DNA of 64,000 nt from Apostichopus japonicus (lineage: Eukaryota; Echinodermata; Holothuroidea; Aspidochirotida; Stichopodidae): positions 3,013,501 through 3,077,500 of the forward strand of contig NC_092572.1 in assembly GCF_037975245.1 (NCBI RefSeq). Direction: 5' to 3'. This document shows, piece by piece, positions 12,961-24,998 of the stretch; position 1 is the first letter of the stretch, and each line of letters opens with the position of its first letter. The position numbers were made by a program, and so were the translations under genes. Below the pieces are notes generated by a model that ran no database searches, was not told the origin of the DNA, and saw nothing but the letters and a program-made list of their open reading frames with translations.

Positions 12961-14419
12961 ACTTGGCTACTTATTGGAACTTGTCAAACTTGGTATGATG
13001 ATATTGGTAGATAGTCTCCACACACTGATGTGTGTTGCAATTGATATCATGCATATTTATAAGGGGGAGGGGGGCTAGCAATATTTCGTTATGAAAAGTT
13101 TGTATGCACAATAACTCAACAAGGGAATGACCAATCATTACCATACTTGGTGGGTGGATGGCCCATAGTAAGTACTGTAGATTAACCCTGTTGATTTTGA
13201 TGCTCATATCATGAATATTAATGAGGTCATGTGGTCAAACGTGAAATACTCCAAATTGCAATTACTTGGCTACTACTGTATTACTAGTCGGAATTTCATC
13301 AAACTTGGTATGATGTTAATGGTAGATAGTCTTCACACACTGATGTGTGTTGCAATTGATATCAGGGCTTAGCATTACTTTGGCAACAAAAGTGTGTGTG
13401 CATAAATTTCTGTTGTTGTATTAGGGCTTTGTTAGAAATTTCCCTATGAATGGAACTAATGAACAGCAGCAAGGAACCATGAAATGTTTTCATTCTGGTT
13501 CTAGAGAAGCATCAGTTGCAATTAGGACTTTCATTCAACCATCATACAACATGTAACAGTATATATTCCTTTACATTACCGTGTTCAATTCACAACACAA
13601 CAGCCCAAGCTAAGTTGGACATTACCAAAAACAAAGCTAGCATTATGGCATGAGTGCTGCAGACAAGCAATGCAATGTTGGAACACTGCAGTCTGTTATG
13701 CTCCATTGTAAGCATCATTATACTGAATGCGCATGTTTTTACTCACTGTACGCGTACTGTACAGCAATATTTCAGGATAGACCATTCTGTATGTGCATGC
13801 AGCTGTATCTACCCAGCCTGTGCGTGTCGCGCAATAGGTATGCATAAAGTTAGGGTACGTGTGGTTGCGCGGATTGATTGCAACTATCGTTAAAGAACAG
13901 CATAAGGAACAGTATTTACCTAATTTAGTACCATGAAGCTGATTTTGCTCGCAATGTTTTGGAGGATTTAGAGATTAGTGCAGAACTGACTGTGAGGATA
14001 ATGTAGTTAGAGTTTTGTACATCAACTTAGTGAAAAATATTTTATTTTACTAGCCCATCGGGCTTCTACTTGTAAACTGGCACTAGTCCTAGTGAGTTTG
14101 AACTAGCCCCGGACTAGCAGGCTTACGTATTTGTCGAGCCCTGGGGCGTAAAGTGAAAAATTCTTTCAAACTTTCCTCGTTAGCAAGATGGCAAGTTATG
14201 AAAACCAACAGTATCTAACATTGCATTTCAATAGCATGAGTATGAGGGTAAGGCACAAAGTCTAATTAGGAGTTTGTAATCTTTGATTTGTATCTATACT
14301 TACAGTAGTTTCCAAAATTGGCAAATATGAGTATATCAGGTAACTATGCAATATAGATGGACGGACGGACGAAGTATACCTACTGTATACTTCCTTTTCT
14401 TTCTTTCTTGTTGCTTTAG

Positions 14420-14665
14420 AGAAAACATCTTCTCCCCCATCAGTTGAAACACCTCACAGAGAGTCAGCAAGTTCCTATAACATGGGTAAGAAGGGTGTGC
14501 TACATGGCTACAATGCACCAGTCTGTGAAGATGATGTGGATGGGAACCTCCCAGTAGTCTGCTATCCACCGTCTGGTATAATCGTAGACAGAGAATATGA
14601 GACTATTCAGTGTAATTGTACTGACTCAGATGGGCAGGTGGACAGCGTGACATTTCCTGTAACAA
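14420..14665 (+). CDS. HYR-like module exon, isolated diverged copy 8
   Basis: The exon keeps the same borders (TTGCTTTAG acceptor, GTTAGT donor), the 246-bp length and the 1/1 phase as the array, and all four cysteines. It differs in the linker (SSPPSVETP) and carries QV in place of LM in the TDSDG segment. It shares the NLPVVCY form with copy 7. It is the last extracellular exon before the membrane exon, 623 bp downstream, and its phase-1 end joins that exon correctly. Confidence 0.78.
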
Positions 14666-15288
14666 GTTAGTAATTTATCAACAGAGTTTATTATTTAGAG
14701 AGCCTGGTATGTTGAATATTCTTGACTGTTTGATCAAAGTCCTCTTTACCTTCAATTCCTGCGCCACTATAACCCAAGGTATTTCCCTTTTACACAGCAT
14801 GGTTATCCATCTCTTAAAATTCTGATTAAGTTTGTTACACTTGCAGATGTTGGTATCTTAGAACATTATCCCTTACAAAATGTTTTACTATCAGCCTGTC
14901 TGTGTGACTGATCTTTACAGTAGATCTATCCAAACTTCACTACTTTCACTGAATCCTGACATGAGTGCACCAGTCTATTAATGTATCTAGTATACCCATC
15001 GTGCCTACTATGTAAAGTAAACCTGCTATATAGGTACTTACTGTGGAATAGGTTTCTTAACTAATGAAGTAATACAGTACATGTTGTTGCTTACACATTG
15101 TGTGCACAGTTTGTGTGGGAGAAACAAGCCACATTGAAGGAGTAACCAGTTTTTTGTTACCTATAATGTACACGTAATGAAAATATTAAATGTAAGCTTA
15201 TCTCCGTTCTTACTGTTTTGGTGTCTGAAACGGACAGCTATTTATCTTCTTTTGCCACAAAATGAGATACTTTTTGTCATATTCACAG

Positions 15289-15432
15289 GCATACCTCATG
15301 GGTTGCATCTTTTTTGGAGGAAGGAAAATTGTCTTTTGGTTATTTCAATACTAACAGTGGTGGTAGTGGTACTAATTTTGATTTTTTGTTTCCTGTACAA
15401 GAATCAAAAACAGTTGAATGCAAACCGTGCAG
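15289..15432 (+). CDS. Transmembrane exon of the HYR-like gene
   Basis: Acceptor ATTCACAG (ends 15288) and strong donor GTAAGTG (15433). The exon is 144 bp, entering and leaving in phase 1, so it accepts the phase-1 end of the HYR-like exons; the split codon becomes AGC, Ser. It encodes a short juxtamembrane piece (IPHGLHLFWRKEN), then about 22 hydrophobic residues (CLLVISILTVVVVVLILIFC) and a positively charged stop-transfer segment (YKNQKQLNANR). This arrangement suits a type I membrane protein with the HYR-like modules outside. No other exon-like hydrophobic segment was seen nearby. Confidence 0.78.
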
Positions 15433-15669
15433 GTAAGTGATTAATTAATTGACATTATACAACACCTAATTATATTCCGGCAAATTGGATTGGTCAATTG
15501 CTCGTCGATTGCATGTAAAATCCTCTCTATTGCACGCTATGATGATAGAACCATGTATAATACTTTTTTGATAGCACTTTTTTCAATGGTAAGAGAGCAG
15601 AGAAACTTGTCTGTTCAAAACAATCTGTTGCATGAGTGCATTTTACATCCAATTATATCCAAATTTGAA

Positions 15670-17300
15670 GGTGTTGTATAAAACAAATAATGAATGGTTT
15701 CCATTCGTGCGCCTCATTGAATGGAACATTCCATCTTTCAACTCATGAAATATTTGCACTATTGCACTCAAAACCATTTATTATTTTTATACTATTTAAG
15801 AATAGTTTGAGCAGGTTTGAATGTTTTTAATTTATGGTATGGCATGCTTGCAACATGCTCTCAAAGTCTGAAAACTTTGTAAACACAATATCTTAAGAAT
15901 TAAATGTCTTATTTAATGTTTGGATGCTCTGTGTCACGTAGATGAACCCTAATGATGTTGTTTGAGGTCAAAGGTCATTCCAGGTCTGTTGAGGTCAGTC
16001 TGAAAACCTTGTCAACATATCTGAAGTAGAAAACTAAAATGTATCTCATTGTATTATGTGGATTCCCCATATCATGCACATTGACTCTTTTTCTGTGATC
16101 AGTCATTTGAAGGCAATTCAAACTGTTTCATCAAAACTAGGTGCTAATGTTCTCAAAACAAAATTTCAGTTCCTCAAAAAAAGAAAGACAACTGGTGCTA
16201 TTAACCTATTATGAAATAATATTCCATCACATCTCACCACACTCATATCAAGTGATTAATGTGCCATAGGAATTCTAGGAAATTACAATTTATTTTTACA
16301 ATCCATAGAATCCTAATTAGCCAGTTGTTAATGTCAACAATTACTGAAGATAATGGAAAATAGTTAAGGAAGGGAAATGTTAACTTTAGGCTAAATTATT
16401 ATTGATGTTTGTGTTTCAAAGCAAAACACTTTTCTCAGGATATTTAAACTCTGTTTCAAATTAAATTGGCTACTAACTACCAAAATGTTAACAAGGAGTA
16501 TTCGATGGAGAAGTATGTTGTAAATATGATCACCCTTTGGAAGGAATTGGTTGGGTGAGAGCAAGAAGAACAAATGTAAACAAGGGATACTTGATGGAGA
16601 ATAATGTTGTAAATATGCTCACCATCAGGAAGGAATTGGTTGGATGGGAGCGAGAAGAAACTCAACATTATTGCAACTAGAAAACCTGTCTCTCAATATT
16701 GTGACACTATGTGATCTACACTGATATCAAACTCAACAATTTCCTTTTCATTACACTGTTAATTCTAATTGGGCATACTACTAATTCTCATATCAATTAT
16801 TAACCTAGCAATAGTAACCTCATTTGACTAACAAGTTATTGCATCTTCCATATCTATTCATCAATATTTCACACACTCACCTGATCTTTAGGAATAGAGG
16901 ATTGAATGTTTAAAGTCGGGGGGTTTATAGTCGGGTAAGGCACAAACTTTGAAGCCAGTGGAACATGAAAATAACACTGACTTGATGTACATAGAAAACC
17001 ACAAAAGTAACTCAGGACCTTCCAAAGTGACAATTTATTTTTTAGTATTAACTCCCTGTGTAGTTCAAAATAATATTGTTATTGTTTACATTTAGAGACC
17101 CTGGTAGGATATTCTTGCAGGATATTCTTCAGAGGCTAACTGAAACGACAACAGACTAAAAGGAGAAGTTTTAAATAGACATATGGACATACAGCTAACT
17201 TGAACTGTGAATTGAAAAAAATGAATAAGGCCAAAGTAGAAAGAAAGGTGAGATGAAAGGGAGAGGTGATGATGATCAGATTAAAATTTGAATGAAGTCT
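15670..17300. other. Intron segment with small repeats, partly shared with 27.9-28.5 kb
   Basis: It contains an AGGTCA-type fragment (15890-16080) and an ~88-bp tandem duplication (about 16488-16660, AAGGAATTGGTTGG modules). A decayed Penelope-like 3' end lies near 17100-17140. Bases 16850-17230 recur in the same orientation at 28106-28450, while 16200-16370 recur inverted at about 27961-28110. No gene seen apart from the intron. Confidence 0.5.
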
Positions 17301-17632
17301 GCAGGATGAATATCTACGTGCACTCCTTTCTTCAATATTCAGTATTTGAATATCTGTCTATGGAATGGCTGTGCCACATTTCATTACATCGTTTATTGCA
17401 ACCAAAGAGCACTTCTTAAAGCACAGCATTAAGCCCACAAGACCCCATCACCATTGTACCTTTTGCCCTTGGCAAGGCATCAAAAATCAAAATCAAGTTT
17501 TGCTGTCTAACTGAAGACCAGTTTTGTTCATCAAATTCAGAATGCATTCTAACCAAATATCCCTAATTAGGTCAAATCATTAATAGCCTAAGTATTACCC
17601 TCCATCACTTTGGTGATACATTATACATATTG

Positions 17633-20233
17633 TTTTTTATCTCAATACATTACATGTATAGAGATATTGTAACAGTAAGTGGGACTCTCTCTTCTCTTAA
17701 AAAAATTTCAGCGTCTTCATACAAAGCTCTTTTTCTCTGGAATTTCCAGAGCAAGAATATATCATATAGACCAACAAAAGTTACTATTTTTTATTCGAGA
17801 ATTATATCTCATTCTATGACTTTTTCACCGATTTATGTCGAAATCGGGCCAAATCGGACTGAAAATCGATTGAATCACAACGTTTTTGCACACGCTCCGA
17901 AACTTGTTTGTAGGGAACTTTTCCCCACGTTTTCCTGCTCATTTGTTAATTATTATTCGATGTCTATGGTTTATTATGGGCACGTGACATATTACTTCTC
18001 AGCGATTGGTTTGTTATCTGCAGTTTAATGTTTTATGAAAGAGAATAGAATAAAATTGTCTTTTAACAGTGGTATCGTCTACGATAGGGTCCTATTTATT
18101 ATACTTTTTATTAACATTTTAAACTTCCATTTGTTTTTACAGGTAGGTATGAATAAAACTTTTACTAGCTGTAAATGACATTTTATGGCTTTTATTTGCT
18201 TTATTTGATGTTTAAATGATTTTTCTTTCTTAAAACAACACTGAGCTGCCGCCCCTACTTTTAGTAAAAAGGTCCGTTTTTGATGATTAAGCCCCGCCTC
18301 CAAGTCTGGTTTATAGCAGATTGGCTATGACTCATGGACAGCTACATGTTAGATATACGAAAATGGCTACCCTCGCGACCAATTTTCTGTACTGTAGTTA
18401 GGTACGCCAGGTGTAGTGTATTGCCACATTCTGTACTGCTGAATTCTACGTAGTGCATTTAATTTATATTAGGCCTTCGTTTTTGTGACATCCATTTAAG
18501 GATAGTACTGGTGTTCAGGTAGCTTTTCAGAGCAAGGGCCATGATAAGTTTGTTTGATTGCCCTTCATGTATTTTTGTATAATTACGTTTACACATTTTT
18601 GTACTTCTGAAGGCTACTTAGGCCTAGGCCTAATGCATTTAAAAAATATATATAGGCCTAGGCCTATTACTATTATTAGGCTTTCAGTGATTACCACACT
18701 AGCATTGTACTGGTGTTCAGACAGCTTTTCCTAGGATGGACCAGGGTAAGTTTGTTTGATGTGTACGTATGAAAGAGGAGCCGGCCATAGCATCACAACT
18801 TTTATAAGACTATAAAAATTGTATAAGGTTATGTTTTATTTATAAGGATATAAGATGTATAAGGTTATAAGAAGTATGTTTAGCTTTCTTTTGAACCTGT
18901 GATGTTTGACATAAAATGTACAAAGAAATAAAATAAAATAACAAAATGGAGAGGAACTGAGGTGGCTATGAGGGGAGGAGGAGGCCACTCATCACTTTCA
19001 AATAAAAACTTGTAATCTTCTGTTACATTATTTTTTCCAAGTCATAAATCCATGAAATCTTCATGTCAGAAAAATTGAGATGGAAACAGTGGGTTGTTTT
19101 GATACTTGGAAGTGGACACAGTTTTGATAGTAGTCACCACTACAGTCTACAGTAACATACAGTAGGTCGATAGGCCTAGCTCTCAAGGCGGGCGTCAAGA
19201 ATATGGTCGAGTTCGCCTCTTCAAATTTGGCCGTTGTCATTGACGTCAAACTATATGACCAAAAAGTCCAACAGAGACTGACCCAAGATGAAGGATACCA
19301 CATAAAAAACAAGTTCTTAGGTATTCTATGACATTATTAAACCTTGCAACGTCGTTCTTTCGACGAACAGGCAATGAGCGCTAAAGGCAACACTAGCAGG
19401 ATAACGTGTAACCTGCAGAGACTATTCGTGGCAAAGTAGCTTAAATGCAAGTTATATATTTGTTGTACCATGATTGATATCAAGGGCGGCGGAACCGGGG
19501 GGCACAGGGGGCACGTGCCCCCCCCCCACTTTTCCCCGGATTAAAAATGTGCCCTTTTTCTACATAAAAATTGAGGTGTCTCAAGTTAGCAAGAGGCCAG
19601 GGAACCAGAATGAACACTCGGGAAGGGCCGTTTCTGGCCATCTGAGGGGTTTGAAAAACCAAAAATTTTCTTGTACGCTCCGCGCCAACCGATGGTGGCG
19701 CTCCGCTAAGATAGTCGTGCATACAACTTTGCAAATCCTGGCTACGCCCCTGACTTTTAAGGAATTTCTGTGGGTCAAACTCAAAGCTATTTCGAATGGG
19801 AAAAAAATTGTTAAGATATTAACAAGAAATAAACTCTAATTCGGAAGATTCCTACATCAGCAACTAGCATGATTTCGCCTCATTTTGTCTCAAAAGAAAA
19901 CTTGTTCCCTTGTTTCCCAATTTGCACATTGGATATTGCAGTGCTAGTATGCATATTTTCCTTGAGGGGGGGGGGTGTTGATGGAGTGATGTGTATACGC
20001 AAATAAGATAATACAATAAGAGTTATAAAGGGTACTAAATATAAGGCTGCATCAGTCCAATCGAATTTCTGCAAAGTGCCCTTTGATGTCGGTGCCCCCC
20101 CCCCCCCAGATTAAAAGTGCTTCCGCCGCCCTTGATTGATATTGATAATTGTAGAGACAGAGCAAAGATTTGAAATTAGGAATCAAAATTTAAACTTCCA
20201 GTATTGAGATACTGCGTCATTGATGCTCTTGTT
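17633..20233 (+). repeat. Unclassified ~1.9-kb repeat, copy A (split by a MITE)
   Basis: It begins at TTTTTTATCTCAATAC and ends near CAGTATTGAGATACTGCG; the two ends contain an 11-bp inverted pair, TATCTCAATAC / GTATTGAGATA. It is interrupted at 19481-20134 by a separate element. The internal open frame 17630-18028 has equivalents in copies B and C, but these carry different stops, so I do not call a protein. Other copies are at 28771 and 30394. Confidence 0.7.
19481..20134. mobile_element. hAT-type MITE, 654 bp, with 8-bp target duplication
   Basis: The ends are perfect 14-bp terminal inverted repeats, CAAGGGCGGCGGAA and TTCCGCCGCCCTTG. It is flanked on both sides by ATTGATAT (19473-19480 and 20135-20142), an 8-bp target duplication typical of hAT transposons. 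The matching place in repeat copy C (about 32243-32250) has a single ATTGATAT and no element, which is a natural empty site. The element has long C and G runs near both ends and no transposase frame, so it is non-autonomous. A truncated, oppositely oriented relative lies at 25788-26065. Confidence 0.9.
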
Positions 20234-20800
20234 TGATTTTGTTTTGCTACATTTTTAAAGTTATCTTACAACCAAACTTGCTGTTTGGACATCGAAAGTG
20301 TAAGGCCTGGTTGAACGTTGGACAACCAGAAAAATCCTTAAAACTTTGCCCTGTACTTGCAGTACATTGCTATTACTAATGATATCCAAATTCATATTAT
20401 GTTGCAAGCTATAGTTCAAATTACAATAGCAATAAGTTATTTATCCTCTCCAGTACCCTGTACAAAATCTGGTGCTTCGTGAATGGCAGTAAGAAAACCA
20501 AATTACAGTAGAACATGAATTCAAGTGATATCTAGTTTTATCTTAGAATTGTTGGCTCAATTAGATACCAGTAATGTAAGGAAGTCAGTGTAGATGGTTT
20601 GTGCTTATTTGTAGTAAAATCAATAAATAATAAATTAATAATAATTAATATATAGTATTCTAATTTCATTAGCTGGAAGCAAAGTAATTATACTTTAGAC
20701 TTGATCGGCTACTTGAATAAGTAGTAAGTAGGTTGGTGTAGCGTAACTTAATACTATTTGGAATTTTCATTCTGTAATCATGTTTTCTTTAAACACACAG

Positions 20801-20865
20801 CTTCGGATCGGGAAGAAATGAAACCTATTCAAAGTGAAACAAAAGACAAGCAGATTTCTGATCTG
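20801..20865 (+). CDS. Cytoplasmic-tail exon 1 of the HYR-like gene
   Basis: Acceptor AAACACACAG (ends 20800), donor GTCAGT (20866). Entered in phase 1 from the membrane exon it reads A-SDREEMKPIQSETKDKQISDL and leaves in phase 0. If the donor were not used, translation would stop four codons later (TAA at 20875). Charged and hydrophilic, consistent with a cytoplasmic tail. Short exon, so moderate confidence. Confidence 0.55.
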
Positions 20866-21580
20866 GTCAGTATTTAAGAAAAGCTATGATCAGAGCTACA
20901 AAATGCTCTCACTTCCCTCAAGTGGCAAATAAATTAAACCTTAAACAACATGCACTGACTATTTTCCTCAAACAACCAAGGTAGACTTCAGATAAACTTA
21001 CTGCTGTCTGTCCAATGGATTTTGGTTCAGTGACAATGGTAACATTAGTAATATTTTAATATGTGTGTCTCTCATGAAGGGAATCAGTATTTCCTTCTGA
21101 TGTATGCAGAATAATGCTCCATGTTAAGCACTAGAAGTACTTTGTTTGTGGAGGTTGATGGGCATTGAGGTCAGTAAAGAATGTAAACAGACCTGCAAAC
21201 ATGGTATCTAAAGAAAGGCAACTTGAACAGGATTCATAGTGGGTATGTGGATGCATCCCAGTGGAATTAATGTCATTGCTTGTGGTGGTAGTGGATAAAG
21301 ATCATTTTTAATCTAAAGTGTAAAACCTTGTTAACAGTGTTATCTACCTAATATGTGTACTGTACTAGAGGTGGCATAGAATAGACTTACTACATCTATA
21401 GGGATACAGCATTTAATGCCACTTATTTGGTAATGGCATTATTTATTTCATGTGGTTTGTCATGCTATGTTTAACACACCATAGAAATAGCTTCTTAACT
21501 AAACTGATCATATCGTTGCTTTGATTTTTAGCACTCTATGAATTTAATATTCAAATTCTCTTCCTTTCTTACATGTTTAG

Positions 21581-21611
21581 GAGGATAAAATTGCTGCACC
21601 GGAGGCAACAT
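21581..21611 (+). CDS. Cytoplasmic-tail exon 2 of the HYR-like gene
   Basis: A 31-bp exon between acceptor ACATGTTTAG and donor GTAAGTC. It enters in phase 0, matching the previous exon, reads EDKIAAPEAT and exits in phase 1. Its support is the strong splice sites and the phase agreement on both sides. Confidence 0.5.
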
Positions 21612-21730
21612 GTAAGTCATTTGTTTATAAATTTGAGATTACAGGGTACTGTAGTTGACAGTGTCATCAGTTTAGCCTGAAAGAAACTGTAAAATGACAT
21701 GTAATTTTAACACCTGGTACACCAAAAACA

Positions 21731-22001
21731 TTGATATTCGGAAGATCTATATTAAGAAGTGCTGTAGATGTGACTTACCTAATAATATAGGCATTACAGA
21801 CTGTGTCTAGTGTAAAGTAACAATACTTCTAAAGTAGGCAGAAGTAACAAGTCCTACATAGACTTTATACTCGGAAGATCTATACTAGTAACTGCTGTAG
21901 ATGTGACTTACCTAATACTATAGGCATTACAGACTGTGTCTAGTGTAAAGTAACAATACTTCTAAAGTAGGCAGAAGTAACAAGTCCTACATAGACTTGA
22001 A
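21731..22001 (+). repeat. Tandem duplication, 2 x ~135 bp
   Basis: The segment from TCGGAAGATCTATA to CTACATAGACTT occurs twice in direct succession (about 21737-21867 and 21870-22000) with few differences. It lies inside an intron and has no coding potential. Confidence 0.8.
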
Positions 22002-22382
22002 TAACCATTAAAATGTAAAAGTCCCTTACTGGACTGTGAATTTCTGTTTATAACCAAGAAGATGCTAAGAAAAGGGGTAGAAGTATTCACAAATATAATC
22101 AAGGTGAATTGTTTCTTAAAAGTTAACAGTATATCCAGTTTTCTGTTAAGAAAGAGCATCCTCTACAGTGTGAATAAAGAGAAGGCTAAGCTCAACAAAT
22201 GAATGTATTCTAAGCTGTATGGTGATATAGTTATTGATAATGTCTGAGCTTGATTCTCTTTTAAAGCATACACAGATAATGCACTTCCAACTACAGCAAT
22301 TGGTAGCTAATGCTTTCTATACTCGTTGAAGATAAAGAAGAATCTGCTACAGTTGGTTGTACATTTCTATTTCTTCCAACAG

Positions 22383-22423
22383 TAAATAACATTCAAACAG
22401 AATTGATAGAAGGGGAGGAAGCA
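22383..22423 (+). CDS. Cytoplasmic-tail exon 3 of the HYR-like gene
   Basis: Acceptor TTCTTCCAACAG (ends 22382), entered in phase 1, reading NNIQTELIEGEEA to a donor GTGAGT at 22424, where it leaves in phase 0. A longer version continuing to a second donor (GTGTGT after 22466) would hit TAA at 22442-22444, giving an alternative C-terminus. Which donor is used cannot be told from sequence. Confidence 0.48.
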
Positions 22424-22959
22424 GTGAGTAATCTGAAAGATTAACTGGAGCAGAAGGAGATACAGGTGTGTATTAAAGTTTATCCATTTCATTCCACAAA
22501 CTTGAAGTTGCCAGTGAATTGTGATCATGGGTTGGTTGCATTTCCAGTAGTATTATTTTTTTGAGGATTTTGCCTTCTTTCAGTACAAATAAATTGTCTT
22601 CATGCTTTAAGATTCAATACTTGAAGCATGAGTGCCCTACCATATCTGATTGCTTGATGCTGTTTTAGGAGGAGGCAAATCAAATGCACTGCGCACTTGT
22701 ATGTTAACTTTCATTTGGTGAAGAACAGCTAGGTTGGCATGTTTTGTGATCTATTGCGTTCATATTTTGAGTAATACTTGAAGTATGTTTAGTAAAATTG
22801 GTAAACAAATTCAAAAAGCTGGTTAAAGGTTTTAAATTATATCTAGAAGCAACTCAAAACAGTTTGTAACTCTTTGATACACTGTAAAGAATACAAATAG
22901 AATCGATCTGAAAGTGAATAGAAATGACCAAGATGTTGAACTAGACAAGGATGACATGA

Positions 22960-23610
22960 ATGTAAGATTCTTTTTCTGTCTTGCATTAATAGTCAATAAA
23001 AAGGTTGTAAATGAAGAAATATTAGTGGGTTGATGTTCTGTTGTCATTACCAATGAGCTGATTTATTTTCTTCTTTTGTTTGTTGTTTGACCAGAATTAT
23101 AAAAATGGAACAACCAACCCTTAATTTGAAGGAAAAGCCGAGGATGCCATTACCTACACAGAAGGAACCACATACTAAAAGTGGGTTGCTGAAGTTACTG
23201 CCAAAACACTCTAAACATGGATGAGAGTATTGTAAAGAGTGTCAACAAGTTTAATTTGTACATCAATGTTAGCTATGTATTTGTAAAAGTGACATATGCT
23301 CACCTAGTACATTTGATCATCTTGGACTAAGTGAATTGTGATAGTTGAGTATGGTTGGTATCTCCTGTAGAAGATGATCTAAACTTTGTTTCTCAGGGTC
23401 AATAGAAGTGCATCGTACAAAGACATTTTGTGACACTCTCTTTTGGATACAAATGGATATTTTACATGAATGATAAAAAATCCTCTATTTTAACCTTGGA
23501 TAAAAATCTGTTATGCCTAAATTTAAAGTCATCTATGCAATCACTTGTCAGTACGTATCAGACTACAAGATTTCGTCTAAATGACCCACAACTGCAAAGG
23601 CAAATGGCCT
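22960..23610 (+). repeat. Segmental duplication, source of the 26.1-26.7 kb copy
   Basis: This segment contains the candidate terminal exon and its 3' flank and is repeated at about 26080-26690 with moderate divergence. Both copies include TTTGACCAG, TTGTAAAGAGTG, GCTAGTACATTTGATCATC-like and AACCTTGGATAAAAA landmarks. Confidence 0.75.
23095..23124 (+). CDS. Candidate terminal exon of the HYR-like gene
   Basis: The acceptor TTGTTTGACCAG ends at 23094. In phase 0, which fits the end of exon 22383-22423, it reads NYKNGTTNP and then TAA (23122-23124). The duplicate at 26174 stays open longer in the same frame (TYKNGRISPAF... to 26257). After the stop here the same frame still resembles that copy (FEGKAEDAI versus FKGKGEDAL), so this stop may be a later truncation of a longer tail. 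A possible polyadenylation signal AATAAA lies at 23821. Confidence 0.45.
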   Translation, partial: NYKNGTTNP

Positions 23611-23624
23611 GCTTAAATGTATAG

Positions 23625-24780
23625 TTTGAGTTAAGTCATTCGGTCATAAGGTATATTAAAACATTGTCTTTCACTGCCCACCAATTCCAGTCATTTTTAA
23701 TCAGGCATTCATGTATTCATGCATTTATTTATTTCCAGCAAGTGGAAACTTTTTATGTAAATATATACAATGAGATATATATAAAGTAAATCATCCATTG
23801 AAAATGCCTTTCAGTTACCAAATAAAAGTTATTTTTCTATTTATTTCTAAACCATGTAGTTTAAAGGAATAACGAAGGCAGGATTAAAGACATTTATCTT
23901 ATCCAGTAACCTAAAAACTCTCTAGTGTTCGATTTTTAAGATAACTGCTTCCTGTTAGACTGAATATGCTCTCTTTGAAACTTGGCACCTAGAGCCTAAC
24001 CACAGTACACAGTAATCCGCCATTGATTATGTATTACGCTTGAAATTCCATATTGCTGAAGTCAGAGAGGAACAACAAAGTCATTTCCTTGTGGTAGACT
24101 CCCCGTGGAAAATATTCAGGTTTTGTTGCCAGGGTTAGAACTATAGAAGGCCTTTTAATTTCCTATGAGCCCAAAGCAGTTTAAACTATGAAGGAGCCAC
24201 CGGAAGGTCAATAGTTACGGGAAAAAATCAAGAGTTTGATACCTGCCTTCGAAACAGTTATTCCTTTAAGCATAATGAAAGGTTTTTTTGACAACATTAA
24301 GTTTATCAACAACATGGACTTATTATGGACAGATATGCCATCTTTGCAATTGAATCAAATTTGAAAAAACTATGCCCTTTTGTAACAATTTTTATAACAA
24401 TACTGTATTTTGGTAAAAGAGAAGTGGAAATATTTTGTTGGTGCTAGTTTGAGTGTGATTATGCTATTGTACTCCAACATTGAAAAGTGTTTTATGTGCT
24501 AGAACAATTAGCATATGGATAACTCCAGCTTAGGTATTTGTATCTGATCTGCCTTTCACGTATTTGTAATGTTATTTAGTATCGCCCATTGCTTTCAGTA
24601 CTATTCATTTCAAAGGGTATTTAGTTCACACTGTACTACACATGTTATTGTTTATACTTAATTAAAGAGGTTATGAAATGGACGTACTTTTCTTTATCGT
24701 CTTATTCTGTACACTTGTCGTTTTTCAATGATACCCAATTTGTGTCAAACGAAGGTTGCATCCTCGAGGAATAAACGATC
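23625..24780. other. No recognisable gene
   Basis: AT-rich sequence downstream of the candidate terminal exon, with an AATAAA at 23821. I see no exon with supporting splice sites and no mobile-element ends. Confidence 0.4.
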
Positions 24781-24838
24781 AAAAATTATAGGGTAATAAA
24801 ATCTTCCTAAAAATTGTTGTATACAGGGTAATGCGGCG

Positions 24839-24871
24839 TGACGTCAGTCGAGAAACTTAGCTCACTTCCGG
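24839..24871 (+). promoter_or_regulatory. Promoter-like cluster: CRE plus ETS motif
   Basis: A perfect palindromic CRE (TGACGTCA, 24839-24846) is followed 17 bp later by an ETS-type site (ACTTCCGG, 24864-24871). Both are classic TATA-less promoter motifs. They lie about 130-160 bp upstream of the THAP-like coding start, and the local sequence has more CpG than its surroundings. This looks like the original promoter of the THAP gene relic. Confidence 0.5.
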
Positions 24872-24998
24872 GACGCTATGTTAACATTCTTAAACGTCTG
24901 AGAACAAACAACATTACACAGTTGCAGTGATCTGTAGTAATTGAGATTTGGTGTTTGGAGTTTTGTCTCTATGTATATTTATCTCGTAACTGTTAAAT

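Larger units (their letters stand above)
6186..14419 (+). other. 8.2-kb intron filled with dispersed repeats
   Basis: This lies between the edge exon (copy 7) and the isolated exon (copy 8). From 6190 to about 6470, and again from about 14150, it is a diverged copy of the array intron. Between these lie repeat families: a LINE-like tail (6740-7380), a G/C-run element near 8550-8640, a ~120-bp tandem repeat (9725-10180), GT-rich tracts (11280-11520) and the AGGTCA-rich repeat (11630-12960). The stretches 7380-8400 and 8650-9720 show no gene or recognisable element. The short open frames here lack exon borders or similarity I can recognise, so I do not call them genes. Confidence 0.6.

Noticed and set aside
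17630-18028. Open frame of 132 codons at the start of repeat copy A
   Set aside because: The equivalent segments in copies B and C carry different frames and stops, and no domain is recognisable, so it is most likely noncoding repeat sequence.
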